DNA of 64,000 nt, taken from Enoplolaimus lenunculus (taxonomy: Eukaryota > Nematoda > Enoplea > Enoplida > Thoracostomopsidae). Of this stretch, positions 57,054-64,000 are shown piece by piece; positions within the stretch are counted from its first letter, which is position 1; every line of letters begins with the position of its first letter. A model generated the notes under the pieces. That model was given only the letters and a program-made list of their open reading frames with translations, ran no database searches and was not told where the DNA came from. The position numbers were made by a program, and so were the translations under genes. The stretch is from assembly GCA_030248215.1 (NCBI GenBank), contig JASANG010002509.1, positions 558,001 to 622,000 of the forward strand, written 5' to 3'.

Positions 57054-57211
57054 GGCTAATGTTACTTTTAGGGCTGTAACAGTAGATTAAGCGTATTCCT
57101 AAGCCTAAGTCTAAGCCTAAGCGTAAGCCAAAGCCTAAGCAAAAAATATAGTCTAGAATGTAGCCTACTGTTTTACAGGCCCATCGGAAACTGGGACGGC
57201 CATAAATTATG
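57054..57211. mobile_element. Family A MITE upstream of the 56548-56986 gene
   Basis: GGCTAATGTTACTTTTAGGG at the left; CCTAAGTCTAAGCCTAAGCG core; right arm GAAACTGGGACGGCCATAAA. It sits in the likely promoter region of the minus-strand gene. Confidence 0.7.
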
Positions 57212-58154
57212 GAATGTCTACGTTATAATAATGTCGACGTGGACGTACAAAATTGTCTAGTCTCTAATTCGATTAGTTGCAGGTACAGTGTGTGTTTCAT
57301 CGGTATAGCTTGTCATGAGTCTGTAGATAAAAATCTTCCTACACGTATATGCAACATAAATGTACAGTACGCACAGGTACATTCACGTAAGCATGTATAA
57401 CCTGGGATGACTTGATAATGTACTGCCTTCACACAAAGTATAAATTAAATTTTCAATTACAGTATCTGTAAAGCCTCGTAAACGGTTGATAATTTTCAGT
57501 AATATATAACATAAGCTGTGACACTAGCAAGTAAAAACATCGTGAAAAAACTTGGTGTAGATTAAAATTGATTTGTTATGTTTCGCATCTAAAACTACTT
57601 TGCTCTTATCAGTTTTACACGCGTACGGGCTAAATTGCAAAACACACCATGTGAACGGTGATTTTTCACCTTTTTGTACCCCCGCAAATGTATAACTAGA
57701 GAAATAACGAATTCTTAGTTACAAATTTAAGCAAAAGGAAGCGGACATGACATACATTCCAAAAATTTGCTTTTATTATTAAATGCCTGCTTTTTACTAC
57801 ATGTTTCCAATTATTACCACGACCACTTCATTTTTGAATACACGGTTTCTAGTGAAGAGACGTTGTTTCACAGATATTTTCAAAAACATGTTTAACGCCG
57901 TTCGAAGGTGGTGATTACTTATTGATTCATTTTTAACGGTTAATTCTGTGTGTACTGAGCTAGTGATCGACGTTTTAGGTTTGGGGACGGAGAATTGTAT
58001 TCTTTGTGTTAAAGAGCCGTATAACCTATACATAACGTCTGTAGTCTACACATCAAAATTGTCTAATTAATCGTGCAAATTTCGACATAGCCAATGGTGA
58101 GCTTCTAAGTGTCAATAATATTATATTTAATCATGTTTAACTACTGAGCTAGTG
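57212..58154. other. No gene recognised
   Basis: AT-rich with short frames only; precedes the SINE cluster. Confidence 0.4.
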
Positions 58155-58352
58155 GACGCCAAGCTTCCGGAGCGGGGATCGAACTCTCAACCTCCTGATT
58201 CATAAGCGGCCACACTACCACTGCGCTACGTAGCCAGCCTCTCCAACTGCATTTTTCGTCGACTATTTGTCGACCGTATGCTGCGAGCAAGCATACAAAA
58301 CAATGTGCATTGTATTTTTTGCATATGCACTAGGACAAGCATGTCTCATGCC
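58155..58352 (-). mobile_element. Family S tRNA-derived SINE, best preserved head
   Basis: Minus strand: body, then GGCTGGCTACGTAGCGCAGT, GGTAGTGTGGCCGCTTATGA and GAGTTCGATCCCCGCTCCGG. A box TAGCGCAGTGG and B box AGTTCGATCCC are near consensus. Part of the acceptor and anticodon stems can be drawn. Confidence 0.68.
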
Positions 58353-58432
58353 TACAGTTGTTTCAGGGGTTGTGGACGGAAACTTGTGGTCTTTGTGTTA
58401 AAGAGCTGTGAGTTCCATACATAACGTTTGCA

Positions 58433-58592
58433 GCAGATGCTGTTACCACTGCGCCGCGTAGTCCGCCTCTGCAGTTGTTTATATCGTCGACTATATGTCC
58501 CACGTATGCTGCCGGCAAGCATACTACACAATTTGCATTGCAGATATTTTGCATATGCACCAGGACAAGCATGTCTCACATGGTTACATTAA
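58433..58592 (-). mobile_element. Family S SINE, head truncated
   Basis: Same body as 58155-58352 (GCATATGCACCAGGACAAGC, ATGTCTCACATG) joined to a short part of the head (CACTGCGCCGCGTAGTCCGC). Confidence 0.6.
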
Positions 58593-58649
58593 GTTTAACG
58601 CTTAGTTACAATTTGACTCGTTTTACGTGCTAGCTAACTTTGAGATCTA

Positions 58650-58745
58650 TGTACGCATGTGAGACAGGCAGGTCCTGGTGCCTATACACTATGCAGTATA
58701 TATGCAATGTACATCGTGTTGCACGCTAGCCGGCAGCCAGGGTGA
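58650..58745 (+). mobile_element. Family S SINE body, opposite orientation
   Basis: GTGAGACAGGCAGGTCCTGG and GCACGCTAGCCGGCAGCC are the complement of the 58433 body, so the two form a head-to-head pair that can fold back. Confidence 0.55.
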
Positions 58746-58746
58746 G

Positions 58747-59110
58747 GGTGCAACCGGATTCCGGTTCCGCCCTATTTTCAGCGTCTGGTTCCGGTAATTT
58801 TTAATGGAATTAAAAATTCCGGTATTAAAATTGGGTCGGTGGAAATGAAGTTATTTTACTAAAAGTGAAGATAAAAATTAAAAACGTTTCATTAGCGTAG
58901 TATGCAAACCTAGACAATAGCCGAAAATAAACCATTGAAGGTAGATTTCGCTTCCGTGGATTCTGAAAATCTAGAATTCAGCAGATAAACTAAATATTTA
59001 TCTCCAACTAGGGTTATTTCACCGATAATATTGCAAAAAAGAAAATTAAATAAATGTTTCGCTGGCATGTATTTCTCATTTTCCGGTAAATTGTAATTTC
59101 GGTTGCATCT
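58747..59110. mobile_element. Family C MITE
   Basis: GGGTGCAACCGGATTCCGGT at the left, TTTCGGTTGCATC at the right; it lies between SINE pieces. Confidence 0.55.
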
Positions 59111-59427
59111 TGCCGGCAGCATACCTATCGACAAATATAGTCGACTATAAAAGCTATTGAAGGTGCGTGGATGCAACACATGGGTTAATAAATCACTGAC
59201 GCATCGGTATGTAGTACCTTCATATGCAGCAGCAGTAAGACATGAAAGAACCAAGATACGTGTGATCGTAATGTTGCGGTTTTTATATGGCATAAAAACC
59301 TGAAAACTCAGCCAGCAATAATTTTCAGCTGTAAGAACTCAGATCTAAAAACCGTCGTACCCTATCAACGCAAATTATCACAGCGCGGACTGCGTGATAA
59401 TGGATGGTCAAGAGACGATTTTGTGGA

Positions 59428-59640
59428 AAATTTGTGCATGTAAGCATGTAAGACATGCTTGCCTTGCTACATATGCAATAAATACAAAGCACACTGTGTT
59501 GTATGCTAGCTGGTAGCATACATGCCGATAAATATAGTCAAGTAGAAAAACAGTTGAAGAAGCTGGCTGCGTGGTGCTGTGGTACAGCGTTCGGTTTACA
59601 ATCCGCAGGATAATAATTCTAGCCACACATGTATCACGGT
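59428..59640 (+). mobile_element. Family S tRNA-derived SINE
   Basis: Body AGACATGCTTGCCTTGCTAC, then GCTGGCTGCGTGGTGCTGTG and a tRNA-like head; the B box is weak. A family C MITE follows directly. Confidence 0.58.
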
Positions 59641-59847
59641 GCGATCGGATTCCAAAATTGCCGGACCCAGATAGTTCAATATACGATCGTCGGACCTGGA
59701 GCCAGATAATTATTTCGTTGTCGAATTTTAATACACGATGCTTAAATAATATGTAGGATTTTTTGAGTTTTAAAAACATCCGGCAGGTTTGAATACCGGA
59801 GCCGAATAACGATTTTTACCGGAGCCGGATATCCGGTCGTACCCTGC
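59640..59847. mobile_element. Family C MITE adjoining a SINE
   Basis: GCGATCGGATTCCAAAATTG at the left, GGATATCCGGTCGTACCCTG at the right. Confidence 0.55.
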
Positions 59848-60038
59848 CTTGTATGGCTGTTTTTCTACCTGCTTAATAAAAGGGTCTGAACGACTGATGC
59901 TACGTAAGAGTAACAATTTACAGCTGATGCAGTTCTTTTGTTTGGAGACTTGCTGCTAAATGGAATCCGTACTACATATATATAATTATAACACGATTCT
60001 AAGTTATATACCAATTTGTTTTGCTAGGAATCAGGCAT

Positions 60039-60404
60039 ATGGTAGCTCATTATTATTGTGAATATTGTAATCGCCGTTTCAAAGATCACTTACGTGCTCG
60101 GAAGCAACATTTGGCCAGCGCTCTGCATTGTCGTAATCGCGATGCTTATTATCGCGCTGTTTTAACGCAGTTTGAAAAACGATCTGAAACAAGATTTCTC
60201 AATAAAACACAACAGAAACTTGAATCATTCATTCGTGGAGAAAATCTAGCAGATATTAATCTTTCGAGTTTGAGCTTACCAAAAGAAGTTGATGCTCCAG
60301 TGTCATTACGGCTTGCCGTTCCTTTGAAAGATTACGAACTTGAATGTTTAGCGCCTGACTGGGGTTGGAAAGGTACTTTTCAGTATGTCATAATATTATT
60401 TTGA
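60039..60404 (+). CDS. ZMAT5-like (U11/U12 snRNP 20K) matrin/U1-type zinc-finger protein
   Basis: The frame starts at 60039 and opens with a U1-type zinc finger: YYCEYCNRRFKDHLRARKQH then LASALHC. The Cys-x2-Cys and His-x5-His spacing and the Phe-x-Asp centre match the N-terminal finger of ZMAT5, a protein of the minor (U12-type) spliceosome. The C-terminal 'SLRLAVPL...DWGWKG' resembles the Pro/Trp-rich end of ZMAT5. The CCCH finger that follows in human ZMAT5 is not visible. The 3' end is uncertain: a possible donor (AAAG/GTACTT at about 60376) precedes the in-frame stop at 60402-60404, so a further exon may exist. A pyrimidine-rich TTTGTTTTGCTAG just upstream (60017-60029) looks like a splice acceptor, either cis or spliced-leader. 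Assignment as ZMAT5 rather than another U1-type finger protein is moderate. Confidence 0.55.
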   Translation: MVAHYYCEYCNRRFKDHLRARKQHLASALHCRNRDAYYRAVLTQFEKRSETRFLNKTQQKLESFIRGENLADINLSSLSLPKEVDAPVSLRLAVPLKDYELECLAPDWGWKGTFQYVIILF

Positions 60405-60924
60405 TCCGGGTACGATTTCGTCAAAAATTGAACATTAATTAGTTCGGGATGCGATATTATTCTGTTATTTATGACTAAAATTACAATATATCACAGTGCT
60501 TTTTGTTCTTGACAACAGAACTAAGCATGTCACTGAACGCATTTATTATGGAAACCCCTGTGGAAACAAAATAATATGTTATATTAAACACTACTATATT
60601 AACGCGAGTAAGGTTTACATTTTATTGAAACTTGTACTTAATATCTGGTTAGTGGCAGTGGCCGTGTATTTTAGTGTCCGGTTTTCATTTTGTTACAACG
60701 CCTCGTTCGGCCATAGTGAAACTTTTTGTCATGTCAAGATTGGGTAGGTTTTCCAGCCATACTTGATATAACATCTTTCTGTTATAGTCGTGTCCATTAA
60801 GTGAAAAGCAGCTGTGTGATTGGTGTAGACTCACGCAGGTGGGAAAGACAATAACTCGAAATATATTTCAATATACAAATGGTTTTTCATGTTTATGCTA
60901 AGGATAGTGTTATAGGGAACAGAC

Positions 60925-63900
60925 ATGATCAGTGATCAAAACGAGCTTCGTGGAACCAGTGTACTGTCATGGGTTTACAACTGGGAGTTTCCGAGACTCG
61001 TTTACATTCAAGAAATTTCTTTTTTTGGATCTGATTCATACGAATGGCTGTGGCTGCTATTTACGCGTATTGGAAATCCAGCATGGGCGTTCAATGTATA
61101 TTATCCGCTGATTTGTACATTTTCATTGCGGTGTGCGTATATAATTGTACTTACGGGGGCTGTTTCTGAATTCCTGAATGGAGTGTTGAAATGGTATGAC
61201 ATTCTGAATTTATATTATTTATACACCTATCCTATACAAATGGTAGGTGTATGTATCAGGGATCGACCGGATATTAATTTTTTCGGATACCGGAAACGTA
61301 ACGGATAGTACATTTTGTACCGAAACCGGAGCCGATTGTAAACGTTAGTCGGATATCGGATATAAATTTGTGCACTGTTGGAAGTATTTGAGTCGCGCTA
61401 AAATATGTTTTTGTGGGTTTACATTAATTTTTGGCTTGGATTTTTAATTTCATGCCAGTGTCGATTCGTGCTTGCCCGGAATTGCAGTCGCTGCGAAATA
61501 TCTAGTGTTTCGACATGTAAAAAGCAGTTTTATGATATTTGGAACCGCAACCACAAATACCCGGTCTCCGGTGGAATAAACTCGAATGTTTGTTTACATT
61601 AAGTTTTCCAGCAATCACAGCCTTCTACACAAATAATCGTTGTGGTTCTCACAGAACATCAAACAGATGGTAGTTTAGCATCATACTTGTTTCGTTGTGC
61701 ATACCATAAACCATTTTGTTTCCATGTTGTAGGATTATTTTCGGTCACAGGCCGTACTGGTGGATTTATGACAAAGATCCTTCTTTGAGGATAGTTCAGA
61801 CGCATTTAAGTTGTGAAACAGGGCCAGGTTAGTGTCCGTTTTTAAAAGTTAGCACAGTTCCCAACGCAAGTATTGCATATAATGCGTTTAATTACTTTTT
61901 ATAGTTTATTGATAAATAACATCGAATGTTGCATAATGGTTTCCATGAGAGATTCAGTTTATAACTGAGCAATGACAAGTAAAGGTTTGAACTTGTTTAG
62001 CAGCACGATCAACACAACTATTTTTATGATTCTGTGCATATTACGCAACTTGTGTTTGCATAAAGTTTAGCATGCAAAACGGTTTAAATGAACTGCGCTA
62101 TTTGACAATATAAATCATATATGTTTGGTTTCAGGTAGCCCAAGTGGCCATGCAATGGTTACTGCGGCTATTTGGTTTGCTGTAATCCAATTTGCGTTAA
62201 GCAGTAATGTTTTACAGAAACGTCAACGATTAAGGTAAGTTAGTTGTAATTTTTTGCTTGTATTATATATAATTTTAAAAATTAATTGTAGAAAAATCGA
62301 TTATTGTGTACAGTTGAACGTTTATACTACAGCCTTCGGAAAATTCCGAGTTACCTAGAATTATTTTAACGTTATAATCAGAGTTTAATTCTGTTTTGAT
62401 TCTGTTTGGGATGGAGTTAGAGAATTCTCGTTCAGTTACTTTTAAGTTTTTGTAGTGACCGTATCAAAGTTTTTTGGTTTTCAGACAGTATACCGCCTTC
62501 GCTGCGTGGACTATCTATAGTGCATTCTTAGTGCTCATTAGCATATCTCGACTTGCAATCGGAGCTCATTTTATTCATCAAGTTGCATTTGGAATTGCTG
62601 CAGGTGATCTCCTTTTTTCCAATTTTTAGAAAGAGAAGAATTTCCCGTCCGTTCCGAAACGAAATAGCATAACTTATTGGTTTAGCACGGATCTTAGCGT
62701 AAAACGCTCGCACTAATAGTTGGCGATTGTTATTAAGGTGTTATTTTTGAAAGTGAAGGCATTGATTTCACCAAAAACTATGATGAGGTGTGTTTCACAC
62801 ATTTAGTGCTATTTTGTCTTGTGTGCAAAAATAACCTTTAAACTCTAATGAACAATGCTTTAACCTGCAAAAGCTCCAAATTTATACAGTTGCATTTACG
62901 CTTTTAGGCGTTTGCGTTGGTTTAGGAATAACACTGTGTTGTGATCGCTTACTGAATTGCTCTCGTTGTCTAGTAATTTTCACAGCATCTCTAGTGTCTA
63001 CGGCATTTGGAGTTCACTCGGTATTACGTTTTCTAATTCGAGCCGATCCTGATTGGTCAATAAAGCTGGCAAATGCACATTGCGAACACAAACATTGGAT
63101 ACATGTGTCTACAACGCCTTTGTATGCGTTGTCCAGAGATATTGGCGCACTTGTTGGCCTGTCTGTCTTAGCTTGGTGGAATGCCAGGGCATGTGGAGTC
63201 TTGTTTAATAAGCAACGAACAGGTTAGTTTAGTATTTGTGATGAAAAGTATGAATAATTTTGAATTTTACAGCGGAGTTCTAGCTAAACTGAGGTTGACC
63301 CCTCGAATCACGCAAGGCCTTAAGGTAGCGCTATACTTGTCGAGCGGCGCCGGAAGTCAATCAATTTTTGTTTACATTGTTATACAACTCTATGTGGCAA
63401 TTCTCTTCCTATACCATATGGCGTCGAACTATGCCGATGGCATCGAAGTAGTCCAAAGGTAGCGCTATTACGTCACCCTTAAGATCCAGCGTCGTCGATC
63501 TGAATTCAATATTTAAAAGCAAACGACAAACACAGCTGTGTAGATGTATCGTATATGTAGTTTTGGTTTGGCTTTAATCCTTCAGCGTGTTTGCATTTTT
63601 GTGGCATATGAGAACACCGTTTCGATTTTGAAGCGCATTTATTTTTAACGCTGATAAGAAATACATAGTACATAGTGGAAAGCTGTTCAAATTTTTTGCT
63701 TCAACTGCAAGTTTCTATGCCAAAACATGATTTGTATGGTTAAGCAACCAAGTTGAACATTTTAGGAGAATCAGAATCTGAAACTCTGCAAAACGGCAAC
63801 TCGACAGCGCATACTAAAGAACGATATTTGTGGTGTATATGCGTTGTACTGTGTGCAATATTTTTAAGCTTTAATCTACGCATCCTTGGAGGTGTATTGG

Positions 63901-64000
63901 GAACCGCAGTGCTAGGGTTTTCAATTGGATGCAGGGTCTATGTCTCAACAGTCTGTTCAAAATTTGGATTTCCTAAATATAAGCTTCAAAACATCTCCGA
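60925..64000 (+). CDS. G6PC: Glucose-6-phosphatase catalytic subunit, 3' end outside window
   Basis: Exons 60925-61193, 61733-61827, 62135-62234, 62485-62603, 62908-63222 and 63766-64000 (open at the right edge) join in frame, all GT-AG, giving at least 377 residues. This is a multi-pass ER membrane phosphatase of the PAP2 superfamily that hydrolyses glucose-6-phosphate to glucose. All catalytic elements are present: K89-W-I-I-F-G-H-R96-P (KxxxxxxRP motif), G122-SPSGH127, and SR177-LAIGAH183 containing the nucleophile histidine. The sequence 'CETGPGSPSGHAM' is nearly the vertebrate one, and 'WIHVSTTPLYAL' matches the late loop of the family. The length already exceeds human G6PC1 (357), from a longer N-terminus and loops. 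Whether it is orthologous to G6PC1/2 or G6PC3 cannot be settled by eye. Confidence 0.93.
61255..61375. mobile_element. Family C fragment in glucose-6-phosphatase intron 1
   Basis: CAGGGATCGACCGGATATTA followed by GATACCGGAAACG and CGGATATCGG; the right end is lost. Confidence 0.5.

Noticed and set aside
59408-59779. 123-codon minus-strand gene
   Set aside because: It lies across a SINE and a family C MITE.
60404-60925. Operon of the zinc-finger gene and glucose-6-phosphatase
   Set aside because: Same strand and about 520 bp apart, but no spliced-leader evidence can be read from the sequence.

Overview
This is a gene-poor, AT-rich stretch of an animal nuclear genome. All confident genes are intron-containing and encode metazoan-type proteins. 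The organism is most likely a nematode. The commonest repeat family carries degenerate runs of the nematode telomere hexamer TTAGGC. A probable minor-spliceosome zinc-finger gene and a glucose-6-phosphatase gene point away from Caenorhabditis and towards an early-branching (Dorylaimia, e.g. mermithid or Trichinella-like) lineage. The species assignment is inference; the telomere-like hexamer is the only direct marker.

Genes, left to right. (1) 4608-7641, minus: a five-exon START-domain lipid-transfer protein, 235 aa. (2) 30424-32690, plus: a six-EF-hand calcium sensor built from repeated 207-bp exons. (3) 39505-42408, plus: a three-exon secreted Gly/Phe-rich orphan with a six-cysteine tail. 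(4) 45740-48965, minus: GID8/TWA1, a LisH-CTLH-CRA subunit of the CTLH/GID E3 ligase, with long low-complexity additions. (5) 53754-54150, minus: an orphan with an Arg/Gly patch and acidic tail. (6) 56548-56986, minus: a two-exon secreted orphan. (7) 60039-60404, plus: a ZMAT5-like (U11/U12-20K) zinc-finger protein. (8) 60925 to the right edge, plus: glucose-6-phosphatase with all catalytic motifs, running off the window. Two weaker candidates lie at 43235-43522 and 52528-53054.

Repeats. Between and inside these genes the DNA is packed with short non-autonomous elements; I saw no transposase or reverse transcriptase reading frame. Families: A, TTAGGC-bearing GGCC-ended MITEs with 8-bp target duplications (about 25 copies). 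B, CACTGCAAAAAA-ended, TA-flanked MITEs. C, CAGGGTGCAACCGG-ended hAT-like MITEs, 8-bp duplications. D, TACTGTAGTGACCCGAATAA-ended elements of about 450-520 bp. E, elements ended by ATTCACACGTGCAAG. F, about 165-bp elements with 'GTAGCCAGCTCACCTTGC' ends. H, TTAA-flanked piggyBac-like MITEs holding tRNA-like A and B boxes. S, tRNA-derived SINEs. I, J and K are single fold-back elements. There are also minisatellites (3100-3556, 13810-14130, 51352-51625) and a GC-rich fold-back at 35885-36122.

The genes do not form an obvious pathway. GID8 (in yeast, gluconeogenic enzyme turnover) and glucose-6-phosphatase both touch glucose output, but they are 12 kb apart on opposite strands and I infer no linkage. 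The most unusual material is the repeat layer: MITEs carrying telomere-like repeats, MITEs carrying Pol III promoter boxes, and MITEs filling host introns, one of which runs almost to a splice acceptor.
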